Origin: 66-474 sp044464225
GTDB taxonomy: Bacteria > Pseudomonadota > Gammaproteobacteria > Xanthomonadales > Rhodanobacteraceae
Direction of reading: 5' to 3'
DNA: 64,000 nt
Assembly (NCBI GenBank): GCA_044464225.1
Contig: JBIQLN010000001.1
Location: 314,772 to 378,771, forward strand
The notes under the pieces were generated by a model. The model saw only the letters and a list, made by a program, of their open reading frames with translations, searched no databases and was not told the DNA's origin. This document shows, piece by piece, positions 43,201 to 52,227 of this stretch. The translations under genes and the position numbers were made by a program. Each line of letters begins with the position of its first letter. Positions within the stretch are counted from its first letter, which is position 1.

Positions 43201-43855
43201 CCAGCGCGCCCAGCCCGAACGGATCGATGATCGCACCCAGCGTCTGGTGCTCGATGTTGCCGTTGCCCATCGTTACCAGCGCGATCTGCCACAGCACGAA
43301 AAACGCGATCACGCCGATGTAGGTGCCCAGCATCGAGCGCGTCAGCGTCGCCAACAGGAACAGCAGCGCCCCGATGAAGAACAGGTTCGGCAACACCACG
43401 AAAGCGAAGGCCCAGCCATACGCGTGCCAGGGAGTGGGACCCAGCCGCGCAGGGTCCAGCCACGGCATCAGCGAACCCAGCCACATGCCGAAGGCGACCA
43501 CGACCAGCACCAGCACGCTGACCAGCCAGCCGGCCGCGAAGCGCCCGCCCAGGTAGGCGAAGCGCGACATCGGCGTCGCGAACACGAGCTCGGCCGTGTT
43601 GTGGCCGAAATCGCGCAACGCCGCGCCGGCCACGAAGATCGTGATCAGGAACAACCCGAGCACCGAGAAGAATCCCAGCATCGAGATCACCACCATCGGC
43701 GCATTGCGGTGTACGTTGCCGACGCCGCCGCCGATCGTGATGCTGTCGGAGCACGCCGCCGCGAACGCGAGCGCCGCAAGCGCAACCGCGATCAGCCAGA
43801 ACAGCGGGCTCCTGAGCTGCTGGCGCAACTCGAACCGGAAGATTTCGCGCAGCAC
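40253..43855 (-). CDS. Fusion of ABC-2 permease and M1 aminopeptidase-like domain
   Basis: A 1200-residue membrane protein. The N-terminal half (to about 620) is an ABC-2-type permease with about 12 helices in two sets. The C-terminal half is periplasmic and holds a gluzincin metallopeptidase domain with HEIGH (H939, E940, H943) followed after 19 residues by the likely third ligand E963 in 'LDESLAQYSALM'. Classic M1 enzymes have 18 residues there. The GTG at 43855 follows the ATPase stop by one base, so the ATPase gene and this gene form one transporter. Such fusions are known in Bacteroidetes and Lysobacterales; the substrate is unknown. Confidence 0.92.
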   Translation of the reverse strand: MLREIFRFELRQQLRSPLFWLIAVALAALAFAAACSDSITIGGGVGNVHRNAPMVVISMLGFFSVLGLFLITIFVAGAALRDFGHNTAELVFATPMSRFAYLGGRFAAGWLVSVLVLVVVAFGMWLGSLMPWLDPARLGPTPWHAYGWAFAFVVLPNLFFIGALLFLLATLTRSMLGTYIGVIAFFVLWQIALVTMGNGNIEHQTLGAIIDPFGLGALDLVTRYWTPSDQNVRIPALAGMVLGNRGLWLAVGAGLLAATFVLFKPDREGLRLFRRRKRVLATADAPAAVRTVPIVLPMVTLRTGFGARTRQFVKLAWFDTRGVLRGVPFLVMLAFGLANLGGNLAFSDQIYGTSVWPVTHLMAQAMSSSYTWLLLFVLAFYAGELVWRERDRRVGEVIDAFPTPDWIPLLSKVFALAVVAVLFLAAGSLFSMAYQLLRGYSDLQPLLYLQYIGLDLLSFMLFAILAVVLQVWSNNKFVGYALIVAFFVSMIALTQFHLSDHLYRYGSAPGTPYSDMNGFGSFWIGNLWFRAYWYCLAIALLVTAALYWVRGTTRGWRARGRIALQRFRAPSRIVLALSLIGFAAIGVFLFHNTHRLYRYQTHDQQQRLQAQYEKDYRKYMGLAQPRITAVNVDVAMHPAERRVDVDGHYVLVNKHDKPIDELLVQLPTFPTRDYTVDLDFPAHSVALADKQQGFYIYKLAQPLAPGASMDFGFRMHVAYKGFANEPVGEQIVHNGTFINSFAFPHFCYDENRQLTDNNDRRKYGLGPAQRLPKRDDAAAHANNLISCDADWVHFQATLSTSADQIALAPGYLQKEWVKGGWRYFHYVQDTPILDFFSFQSARYKVARDKWHDVNLEVYYDPQHPYNIERMFKAMKLSLDYYDKHFGPYQFRQLRILEFPDYASFAQSFANTVPFSEAIGFIADLRKPSDIDYVTYVTAHEIGHQWWAHQAIGASVQGVTMLDESLAQYSALMVMKHLYGPTKMRKFLKYELDRYLRGRAGERVEEMPLALVENQPYIHYRKASVIFYALADYIGEDKVNAALRTWLDRVKFQQPPYTDTRELIADLRVQAGPQYQDLITDFFDRITLFDNRMVSAAAKKLADGKYEVTMHVHAGKYYADGKGRETRAKLDIPVRIGVFAQAKDGEEQDEKPLYLAKLPVKDGDSALTVTVDGVPYEAGIDPFNELVDRVSDDNRAPVTVR

Positions 43856-43856
43856 G

Positions 43857-44741
43857 TCAGGCCGCCTTGCTCGAAGTGGCGTGGTGCAACTGCCCGAAGT
43901 AGACGTCCTCCAGATCGGGCGGCACGCTCTCGAAACCGTCCTCGGGTTTCGCATCGGCCAGCACGTGGATCAGCGTGGCGCCACCCGCGAGTCGCGTCGA
44001 CAGCACCGTCATCCGCTCGCGGTACTGCGCGAGCGAGGCCTTGTCGATCGCACGCCGCCACACGCGTCCCTCCAGCGCGCGGATGGTTTCGCGCGGCTCG
44101 CCGGTCAAACGCACCTGGCCTTGCGCGATGATCGCCATGCGCGGGCAGAGTTCGGTCACGTCCTCGACGATGTGGGTCGACAGGATCACCACCACGCGCT
44201 CGCCGATTTCCGCGAGCAGGTTGAGGAAGCGCTGGCGTTCCTCGGGATCCAGGCCCGCCGTGGGTTCGTCCACGATCACCAGTTTGGGATCGCCGATCAG
44301 CGCCTGCGCGATGCCGAAGCGCTGGCGCATGCCGCCCGAAAACCCGCCCAGCTTGCGCTTGCGCACCTCCCAGAGGTTCACCTGCTTGAGCAACGCGTCG
44401 ACCAGGTCGCGGCGTTCGCCACGGCGGGTGACGCCCTTCAGCACCGCGAAATGCTCGAGCATCGCCTCGGCGCTGACCTTGGGATACACGCCGAATTCCT
44501 GCGGCAGGTAGCCCAGCACGCGCCGCGTGGCCTGCTTGTCGGCCAGCACGTCGATGTCGCCCAGCTTGATGCTGCCCGCGTCCGGATCCTGCAGCGTCGC
44601 GATCGTCCGCATCAGGGTGGACTTGCCCGCGCCATTGGGCCCCAGCAGGCCGAACATGCCGTTCGGGATGTCCAGCGACACGCCGCTGAGCGCGCGCACG
44701 CCGTTGGCATAGGTTTTGGACAAATTGCGGATCGTCAGCAT
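43857..44741 (-). CDS. ABC transporter ATP-binding protein
   Basis: A 294-residue ABC ATPase of the ABC-2 exporter type. Walker A 'GPNGAGKSTLMRTI' is near residue 38, the Q-loop is in 'YLPQEFGVYPKV', the signature 'GFSGGMRQRFGIAQAL' near 133, Walker B 'LVIVDEPTAGLDP' near 158 and the switch His in 'STHIVED'. The C-terminal 80 residues form a regulatory extension. The ATG at 44741 is preferred over an upstream in-frame start. It is the first gene of a pair with the permease-peptidase fusion. Confidence 0.95.
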   Translation of the reverse strand: MLTIRNLSKTYANGVRALSGVSLDIPNGMFGLLGPNGAGKSTLMRTIATLQDPDAGSIKLGDIDVLADKQATRRVLGYLPQEFGVYPKVSAEAMLEHFAVLKGVTRRGERRDLVDALLKQVNLWEVRKRKLGGFSGGMRQRFGIAQALIGDPKLVIVDEPTAGLDPEERQRFLNLLAEIGERVVVILSTHIVEDVTELCPRMAIIAQGQVRLTGEPRETIRALEGRVWRRAIDKASLAQYRERMTVLSTRLAGGATLIHVLADAKPEDGFESVPPDLEDVYFGQLHHATSSKAA

Positions 44742-44921
44742 CGCGGCGTTTCCTGGCGGCAGTCTCTCGACGTGATCGGAGTCTGCCCGCGCCCGCGCCG
44801 CCCCGCCATCCGCCACAGGTCACGGTGACTTTCGGCCTTCCGCGCTCCCAGGACATGACGCAAGCGGCCAAATGCGCGAAACTGGGCGTCTTGCCGCTTC
44901 TTGGAATCGAAGGAACCTGAC

Positions 44922-46298
44922 ATGGCAGACGTGCGCGAGGCGAAGGTGCCGGACATCGGCGATTTCCAGGGCGTGCCCGTGATCGAGGTGATGGTCAAAC
45001 CGGGCGACCACGTGGAAAAGGACCAGGGCCTCGTCACGCTGGAATCGGCCAAGGCCACGATGGAAGTGCCGGCGCCGTTCGCGGGCACCGTCAAGGAAGT
45101 GAGGGTCAAGGAGGGCGACGAGGTATCCGAGGGCGGCGTGATCGCCACGATCGAGGCCGAAGACGGCGAGGGCGAACCAGCGAAACCCTCCGCCGCGGAA
45201 ACGCAGCCCGCCGCTCCGCCCCCCGAAAAGCGCGAGGAAAAGCCGCGGCCGAGCGAGCCAAAGCAAGCCGAGAAAGCACCTTCGGCATCGCAGGCGCAGC
45301 CCCCGCGCATCGAGGACGAGCACGCGACCGAGCGTCGTGCGCCACCGGTTCCGTTCGACGCCGATTCGATCATGCCTGACAAGGTGCCCTACGCGAGCCC
45401 GGCAGTGCGGGCATTCGCGCGCGATCTCGGCGTGGACCTGTCGCGCGTCAGCGGCAGCGAACGTGGCGGGCGCATCACCCGGGAAGACGTGCAGCAGTTC
45501 GTGAAATCCGCGATGACCGGCGGCGCCTTGCCGCAGCAGGCGGCTTCGGGTGGTGGTGGCTTGAACCTGTTGCCATGGCCACAGATCGACTTCTCGAAAT
45601 TCGGCGAAACCGAAACCCAGCCGCTGTCGCGCATCAAGAAGCTCTCCGGCGCCAATCTGGCGCGCAACTGGGCGATGATCCCGCACGTCACGCAGTTCGA
45701 GGACGCCGACATCACTGATCTCGAGGCGCTGCGCGTGGCGCTCAACAAGGAAAACGAAAAGGCGGGCATCAAGGTCACCCTGCTCGCATTCCTGATCAAG
45801 GCCTGCGTCGCCTGCCTGCAGAAGTTTCCGGATTTCAACGCCTCGCTCGATGCATCGGGCGAAACCCTCGTCATCAAGAAATACTTCCACGTCGGCTTCG
45901 CCGCCGACACCCCGAACGGGCTGGTGGTGCCGGTGATCCGCGACTGCGACAAGAAGGGCGTGCTCGACATCGCGCAGGAAATGTCGGCGCTGGCGAAGAA
46001 GGCGCGCGCAGGAAAACTCACGCCGGGCGAAATGTCGGGCGGCTGCTTCTCGATTTCGTCGCTGGGCGGCATCGGCGGCACCATGTTCACGCCGATCATC
46101 AACGCGCCGGAAGTCGCGATCCTCGGTGTCTCGCGATCCTCGATGAAGCCGGTCTGGAATGGCAAGGAATTCGCGCCGCGCCTGATCCTGCCGCTGTCGC
46201 TTTCCTACGATCATCGCGTGATCGACGGTGCCGCCGCCGCGCGCTTTGCCACGTACCTCGCACAGCTCCTCGGCGACATGCGCCGGGCGCTGCTTTGA
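44922..46298 (+). CDS. aceF: Pyruvate dehydrogenase E2 (dihydrolipoyl acetyltransferase)
   Basis: A 458-residue E2 with a single lipoyl domain (lipoylated Lys in 'ESAKATMEVP', near residue 45), an Ala/Pro/Glu-rich linker, an E1/E3-binding domain ('PAVRAFARDLGVDLSRVSGSERGGRITREDVQQF' in parts, about 155-190) and the catalytic acyltransferase domain ending 'SYDHRVIDGAAAARF' with the active-site His. It passes acetyl groups from E1 to CoA. The E3 gene follows after 14 bases. The E1 gene aceE is not adjacent. ATG 44922 has the sequence AGGAA upstream and an in-frame ATG at 44901 is rejected. Confidence 0.95.
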   Translation: MADVREAKVPDIGDFQGVPVIEVMVKPGDHVEKDQGLVTLESAKATMEVPAPFAGTVKEVRVKEGDEVSEGGVIATIEAEDGEGEPAKPSAAETQPAAPPPEKREEKPRPSEPKQAEKAPSASQAQPPRIEDEHATERRAPPVPFDADSIMPDKVPYASPAVRAFARDLGVDLSRVSGSERGGRITREDVQQFVKSAMTGGALPQQAASGGGGLNLLPWPQIDFSKFGETETQPLSRIKKLSGANLARNWAMIPHVTQFEDADITDLEALRVALNKENEKAGIKVTLLAFLIKACVACLQKFPDFNASLDASGETLVIKKYFHVGFAADTPNGLVVPVIRDCDKKGVLDIAQEMSALAKKARAGKLTPGEMSGGCFSISSLGGIGGTMFTPIINAPEVAILGVSRSSMKPVWNGKEFAPRLILPLSLSYDHRVIDGAAAARFATYLAQLLGDMRRALL

Positions 46299-46312
46299 GC
46301 GGGGAGATCGAC

Positions 46313-48187
<1,875 letters not shown>

Positions 48188-48189
48188 CG

Positions 48190-48702
48190 ATGCCGTCGCA
48201 ACCACTGCAAACGCTGACGCGCTACAAGGCGTGGGCGGACGAGCGGTTGTACACGACGCTGGCCGGACTGTCCCTCGACCAACTCGCGGCGCCCACGCCC
48301 ATCTTCGCGGGCAGCATCCTGCGCACGCTCAACCACGTTTACCTGATGGACGTGGTGTGGAAGTCACACCTGCTCGGCGTGCCGCACGGTCTCGCCACGC
48401 GCAATCCCGAAACCACGCCTCCGCTGCCTGACCTGCGCGAGGCGCAACGCGACATCGACGCCTGGTACATCGATCGCGCCGCAGCGATGCCGCCGGCCCT
48501 CGCCGACGAGGTCGTGCATTTCACGTTCATCGGCGGCGGCGAAGGCTCGCTGCGCCGCGAAGACATCCTGCTGCACGTCGTCAACCACACCACCTATCAC
48601 CGTGGGCACATCACCGCGATGCTCAACCTGCTTGGCGTGCAGCCGCAGGCAACCGATCTGCCGGTATTCCTGCGCGACACGCGGTCCTCGCTACCGAAAT
48701 AG
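48190..48702 (+). CDS. DinB/DUF664-type four-helix protein
   Basis: A 170-residue DinB-fold protein. The first helix reads 'LTRYKAWADERLYTTLAGLS', followed by the metal-ligand His in 'LNHVYLMDVVWKSHLLG' and the paired C-terminal His in 'DILLHVVNHTTYHRGHITAML'. The three His positions match the YfiT/DinB metal-binding triad. The family is often thiol-dependent transferases, with unknown substrate here. It starts 2 bases after lpdA and may be cotranscribed, although no metabolic link is obvious. Confidence 0.92.
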   Translation: MPSQPLQTLTRYKAWADERLYTTLAGLSLDQLAAPTPIFAGSILRTLNHVYLMDVVWKSHLLGVPHGLATRNPETTPPLPDLREAQRDIDAWYIDRAAAMPPALADEVVHFTFIGGGEGSLRREDILLHVVNHTTYHRGHITAMLNLLGVQPQATDLPVFLRDTRSSLPK

Positions 48703-49060
48703 CCTCGCGCATGCGGAAATGCGGTCAATCGCTCCTATCGACCCTTACCTGCCGGTCGCGACCGCCTGCTTTTCTGAATTACCCGCTGCGAGCTCGTGGT
48801 GATGGCGGCCACGCTTGCGCTTGCCCCAAAGTATGCGCTTGGGTGCCTCGTGGCATTTTTATTGCATAACAGCACAGCGCAACAACGGGGTAGCAGCAGA
48901 CGATTTCCATCGATGGCCGTTTCGAGATCGAGAATACGCGTGAAGATGTCTTCAGCGACCTGCTTGGGCGTGAGAGTGGCGCCATCTCCAGAGCGTCATC
49001 CACCTCAATGCCGACGCATGCGCGGCACTCCGGACGCGATGGAGGCGCAAGCGCAGTCAG
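48703..49060. other. Non-coding stretch with a possible gene remnant
   Basis: No intact gene is visible. On the minus strand one frame from about 48990 down to 48800 reads 'DGATLTPKQVAEDIFTRILD', then 'LETAIDGNRLLLPRCC', with stops on the upstream side. That composition looks like degraded coding sequence but I cannot name a family. The DNA is poorer in GC and has a different codon feel from its surroundings, like the rest of the pocket up to 52.2 kb. Confidence 0.35.
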
Positions 49061-49235
49061 CTACGCACGCGCAGGGAAGGCTGCGAGCAGCGTGTTGAGA
49101 TATGGAGCAGCCATGGTTGGGGTGAACTCCACAATCTGGTAGCTAGCGACTCCGTGAATACGAAACGGATCGCAAGAACAGCTTCCAACGCTTGGCGCGA
49201 TTCGGTCTGGGCCAGGATAACGCCGCCCTCCCGAG
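49061..49235 (-). pseudogene. YciI-like protein remnant cut by the IS3 element
   Basis: Read on the minus strand from the IS end, the frame 'PREGGVILAQTESRQALEAVLA' breaks and continues one frame over as 'DPFRIHGVASYQIVEFTPTM' then 'AAPYLNTLLAAFPARA' and a stop at 49061-49063. Together this is the C-terminal half of a YCII-domain protein, ending with the family's 'EFxPxMAAP'. A single missing base between 'VLA' and 'DPF' explains the frameshift. The N-terminal half is not found on the far side of the IS, so a deletion accompanied or followed insertion. Confidence 0.75.
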
Positions 49236-49306
49236 GCGTAAGCTTCCCTGATCCGTAGACACCCTGGAAGTAGAACTTTCTGGCATCTTTGCAGCCAGGA
49301 GGTTCC

Positions 49307-49573
49307 ATGAAGAAGTCACGGTTTACCGAAACCCAGATTGTTTCGATCCTCAAGCAGGCCGATGCCGGCGTGCCGGTGAAGGACATCTGCCGCCAGGCCG
49401 GCATCAGCACACCGACGTACTACCAGTGGAAGTCCAAGTACGGCGGCATGGAGGCGTCGGATCTCAAACGGGTCAAGGAGCTGGAAGCGGAGAACAGCAA
49501 GCTCAAGCGGATGTACGCGGAGCTGGCGCTGGACAACGCGGCGATGAAGGATCTGATCGCAAAAAAACTGTAG
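49307..49573 (+). CDS. IS3-family transposase OrfA
   Basis: An 88-residue DNA-binding protein: HTH ('RFTETQIVSILKQADAG', 'VKDICRQAGISTPTYYQWKSKYGG') and a C-terminal leucine zipper ('KRVKELEAENSKLKRMYAEL'). It ends 'LIAKKL' on a TAG at 49571-49573. An AGGAGG motif 5-10 bases ahead of the ATG at 49307 supports the start. It regulates transposition and contributes the N-terminal DNA-binding half of the OrfAB fusion. Confidence 0.93.
   Translation: MKKSRFTETQIVSILKQADAGVPVKDICRQAGISTPTYYQWKSKYGGMEASDLKRVKELEAENSKLKRMYAELALDNAAMKDLIAKKL
49561..49567 (+). promoter_or_regulatory. Programmed -1 frameshift site (A7)
   Basis: Seven A residues at the end of orfA, directly before CTG TAG. In frame A the ribosome reads GCA AAA AAA CTG TAG; slipping back one base gives AAA AAA ACT, which enters OrfB. 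This is the slippery heptamer expected of IS3 elements that make an OrfAB transposase. Confidence 0.8.
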
Positions 49574-50421
49574 GGCCGGCGCAGAAGCGCGAGGCGGTGC
49601 GATTCTTGGTGGACGTGCATCGACGGCCGCTGCGCCGGTCCTGTGAGTACGTCGGGTTGTCGCGTGCGGCGTGGTATCGGGCACCGCTGGACTGGACGGT
49701 GCGCGATGCCGAGCTCATTGCGGCGCTGGCGGGCTTGGTCGAGGACCGACCCGGCCGCGGCTTCTGGAAGTGCCGCAAACTGCTGCGGCGCAGCCGCCCG
49801 GAATGGAACCACAAGCGGATCTATCGGGTGTACAAGGCCATGCATCTGAACCTGCGGCGTGCGGCAAAACGGCGTCTGCCCAAACGCGAGCGCGTGCCGC
49901 TCTACGTGCCGCGACTACCCGATACCGTCTGGTCGGCCGACTTCGTGTCCGATGCACTCGCCTGCGGTCGGCGGTTCCGTACCTTCAACGTGGTCGATGA
50001 CTTCAATCGCGAGGCGCTGCATATCGAGGTCGACACCTCGATCACATCACAGCGGCTGGTGCGCATCTTCGAACAACTGAAACACAATCGCGGGCTGCCG
50101 CAGGTGCTGCGAACCGACAATGGCCCCGAGTTTCTGGGCGAGGTCTTCGTGCAGTGGGCGAAGGCGAACGGCATGGCCATCCAGTACATCCAGCCCGGCA
50201 AGCCCAACCAGAACGCCTACATCGAGCGGTTCAACCGCACGTTCCGCGAGGAGCTGCTGGACCAGCATCTGTTCCTGCGCCTGGAGGACGTCCGCGAGGC
50301 CGTTTACTGGTGGATGATCGAATACAACGAACAACGCCCACACGACTCGCTCGACGATCTGACGCCGCTCGAGCACCGTCAACAAACCGCCGGAAGTTCT
50401 ACTTTTGAAGTGTCTGCTTGA
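49561..50421 (+). CDS. IS3-family transposase OrfB (catalytic, DDE)
   Basis: About 285 residues after the frameshift site. An HTH_21-like N-terminal part ('CEYVGLSRAAWYRAP', 'RGFWKCRKLLRR', 'NHKRIYRVYKAMHLNLRR') is followed by the rve/DDE integrase core: first Asp in 'VWSADFVSDALACGRRF', second Asp in 'LRTDNGPEFLGE', and Glu in 'AYIERFNRTFREELLDQHLF'; the tail has 'YNEQRPHDSLDDLTPLEHR'. All three catalytic residues are present. It is made as an OrfAB fusion by -1 frameshifting; independent starts are possible. Confidence 0.93.
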   Translation, partial: KKTVGPAQKREAVRFLVDVHRRPLRRSCEYVGLSRAAWYRAPLDWTVRDAELIAALAGLVEDRPGRGFWKCRKLLRRSRPEWNHKRIYRVYKAMHLNLRRAAKRRLPKRERVPLYVPRLPDTVWSADFVSDALACGRRFRTFNVVDDFNREALHIEVDTSITSQRLVRIFEQLKHNRGLPQVLRTDNGPEFLGEVFVQWAKANGMAIQYIQPGKPNQNAYIERFNRTFREELLDQHLFLRLEDVREAVYWWMIEYNEQRPHDSLDDLTPLEHRQQTAGSSTFEVSA

Positions 50422-50505
50422 CGGGGAAGCTTACGCATCCGCTGTGCGGGTTCGCACCCGTTAGCTCAGGTGTTGAGCACCAAAGCCAGCACAGAGAGCA
50501 AAGGA

Positions 50506-50835
50506 GTGTCATTCAGTGCTTCTCAAATCACTCCCAGATTCCTGCAAGCATTCATGTCCGGAGGCATCGACAAGGCATCAAAAATCGTGCGCGAGGACTT
50601 ATCGTTTCGAGCACCGCTTCAGGAGGGACGCGGCAATAGGCCGCCTGCTTTGCGGGTGCGGAGAGCAAGACCAAGTTGTACCCGCTTTTCGTATGCTGCG
50701 GCAATGGGCTGACGACGACGAGGTATCGACCGCCTACGAGCGCGACATGGAGACTTCGGAGGGTGCGGCAACGATGGCCATGAACGAGTGGCATATGGTG
50801 GAGCCGGCGAGCGACCCATACCCATCGGCAGATGG
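50506..50835 (+). pseudogene. NTF2/SnoaL-like protein remnant, frameshifted
   Basis: A nuclear-transport-factor-2-like domain is spread over frames: first 'FSASQITPRFLQAFMSGGID' and 'KASKIVREDLSFRAPLQEG' in one frame, then 'CFAGAESKTKLY' in a second, then 'PAFRMLRQWADDDEVSTAYE' and 'METSEGAATMAMNEWH' in a third. Intact relatives are about 110-120 residues and would read through. At least two frame changes are needed. The first segment could start at GTG 50506. Family assignment is by pattern only. Confidence 0.65.
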
Positions 50836-51167
50836 ACGTCGACGCGTTGGCGTTCTTCCGCAAAGAACTATTGCGGGTGGCGCATTGAGCCTCGCGTGCA
50901 GTTTTGGGCCGTCTGTGCAAGGAATCGTCCGATCGCGAAGTCGCGCTGGCTTCTCGGCTCCCACGCTCGAACCGCTGGTGCCTGAGATCATCGAGACCAG
51001 CCAATTACCAATCTACAACCATGACTACGACGACGCATACCGGGATACGCGCCGTTCCCCCATCAAGTGTGCTGACGCCATGTTGTTTGCGACGCCTGAG
51101 CGTGATCGGTCGATGCGAGCAGCAAGTGCCCGGTAATTTGCAGCAGCGCTGGGCTGCAATCGAGACG
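50836..51167. other. Intergenic stretch without a recognisable gene
   Basis: No credible gene. A frame open through most of it and into the methyltransferase gene has no family pattern before 51168. Codon use and base composition differ from the core genome, being nearer 55% GC by eye. It probably contains the promoter for the methyltransferase gene. Confidence 0.5.
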
Positions 51168-52061
51168 ATGCGAAGTTTCTACCGCAGGCTGTATGCGTTT
51201 TGGATGCGCGAAGGTATCCGCGGCATCATTAGGCGTGGGTTACGACGTCCATCACTCCGCCAACGTTTCGTGGCCCGCCACGCGCCAAAGTCAGGTCCGG
51301 GTTTGGAAGTCGGACCGAGCCATAGTCCTCTGGCTCCAAAATCCGCAGGATTCAACGTCGAAATCCTGGACCATGCTCCCGCGCAAGCGCTGCGCGCGAA
51401 ATACCGGAACGCGGGCGTGAACCTCGACCACATCGAGGACGTCGACTTCATATGGCGTGGCAAGTCGCTGCCTGAAACGATCGGCCGAAGTGGTTGTTAC
51501 GACTGGATCATCGCAAGCCACGTCATCGAACACACTCCGGACTTGGTGGGCTTTCTCCTCGACTGCCAGACGTTGCTGCAGCCCGCGGGCCGATTGACTC
51601 TGGTCGTCCCGGACAAACGCTACTGCTTCGATCATTTCCAGAGCCTGACGTCGACCGGAGACGTGCTGGACGCCCATCAGCTCAGCCGGACCCGTCCATC
51701 ACCCGGACGCGTATTCGACCACTTCGCGAACGCAGTCGGGAAAGGTCGTGGCCGAGTCCTCTCTTGGCATCGGCATGCACCGGGTGCGATGCAACTGGTT
51801 CACACCTTGGAAAACGCGCGCGATGCCTGGCGTTTCGCGCAAACGAATGATGAATACGTCGATGTGTATAGCTGGCGCTTTACGCCCGAGAGCTTTCGCT
51901 TGGTCATCGAGGACCTGCGCGACCTCGGCCTGCTGGAACTCGGGATCACGGAAGGACCGACCGGAGCAGCCAACGAGTTCTGCGCCTGCCTGCAACGCTG
52001 CAGCAACCAGCACGGCGACAGAATTGCCAGATTGGCGGCCATCGAGAAGGCCCAACACTAA
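51168..52061 (+). CDS. Class I SAM-dependent methyltransferase
   Basis: A 297-residue methyltransferase. The SAM-binding motif I is 'GLEVGPSHSPLAPKSAGFNVEILDHA' (read in parts, residues 44-70), with the post-I Asp in 'EILDHAP' and motif IV-like 'DWIIASHVIEHTPDLVGFL'. The opening is basic, with 'RRLYAFWMREGIRGIIRRGLRRP' and could associate with the membrane. The 'GPSHSPLAPK' form occurs in methyltransferases of surface-glycan clusters, but there is none beside it. Lower GC and the IS3 pocket suggest transfer. The ATG at 51168 precedes the first motif. Confidence 0.8.
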   Translation: MRSFYRRLYAFWMREGIRGIIRRGLRRPSLRQRFVARHAPKSGPGLEVGPSHSPLAPKSAGFNVEILDHAPAQALRAKYRNAGVNLDHIEDVDFIWRGKSLPETIGRSGCYDWIIASHVIEHTPDLVGFLLDCQTLLQPAGRLTLVVPDKRYCFDHFQSLTSTGDVLDAHQLSRTRPSPGRVFDHFANAVGKGRGRVLSWHRHAPGAMQLVHTLENARDAWRFAQTNDEYVDVYSWRFTPESFRLVIEDLRDLGLLELGITEGPTGAANEFCACLQRCSNQHGDRIARLAAIEKAQH

Positions 52062-52227
52062 TCAGATGCGGGCACACCCGAGCGGCTCGACGGGCGGCCG
52101 GGGCATGCTCGGCTTGCTCCAACGCGCGTGGATTCGTAACGTCCGCTATCTGGCTACTCGATTGAAAGATTGGTTGACCGCTCCTAGCCGACAGCGACAG
52201 CACAGAGCCCACAAACGGACTCTCGCA

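Larger units (their letters stand above)
49236..50436 (+). mobile_element. IS3-family insertion sequence (IS407-like group)
   Basis: About 1.2 kb. The left end begins GCGTAAGCTTCCC (49236) and the right end reads, in inverse, GCGTAAGCTTCCCC (ending 50436). The inverted repeats extend inward with mismatches, including the shared AGACAC and AAGTAGAACTT strings. It encodes OrfA and OrfB with a frameshift signal between them. I could not find a matching target-site duplication next to either end. One copy only in the window. Both frames are open, so it could be active. Confidence 0.85.

Noticed and set aside
40520..44131. Two long plus-strand open frames (534 and 592 codons)
   Set aside because: Both run opposite the ABC-peptidase fusion and are rich in His, Gln and Arg, as expected of shadows.
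46295..46312. TTG start for lpdA overlapping the aceF stop
   Set aside because: ATG 46313 has a ribosome-binding site and gives the lipoyl-domain start that matches aceF.
48796..49098. A 100-codon plus-strand frame before the IS
   Set aside because: No ribosome-binding site or family pattern, and it runs opposite the YciI remnant and the other degraded sequence.
50459..50480. CGTTAGCTCAGG...TTGAGCACC, resembling the D-arm of a tRNA
   Set aside because: No acceptor, anticodon or T-arm can be matched downstream, so it is not a tRNA gene. It might be a tRNA fragment left by integration, but 22 bases is too little to claim.
50516..51136. A 206-codon plus-strand frame
   Set aside because: Its middle part is one piece of the frameshifted NTF2-like remnant; the remainder has no coherent pattern, so it is not an intact gene.
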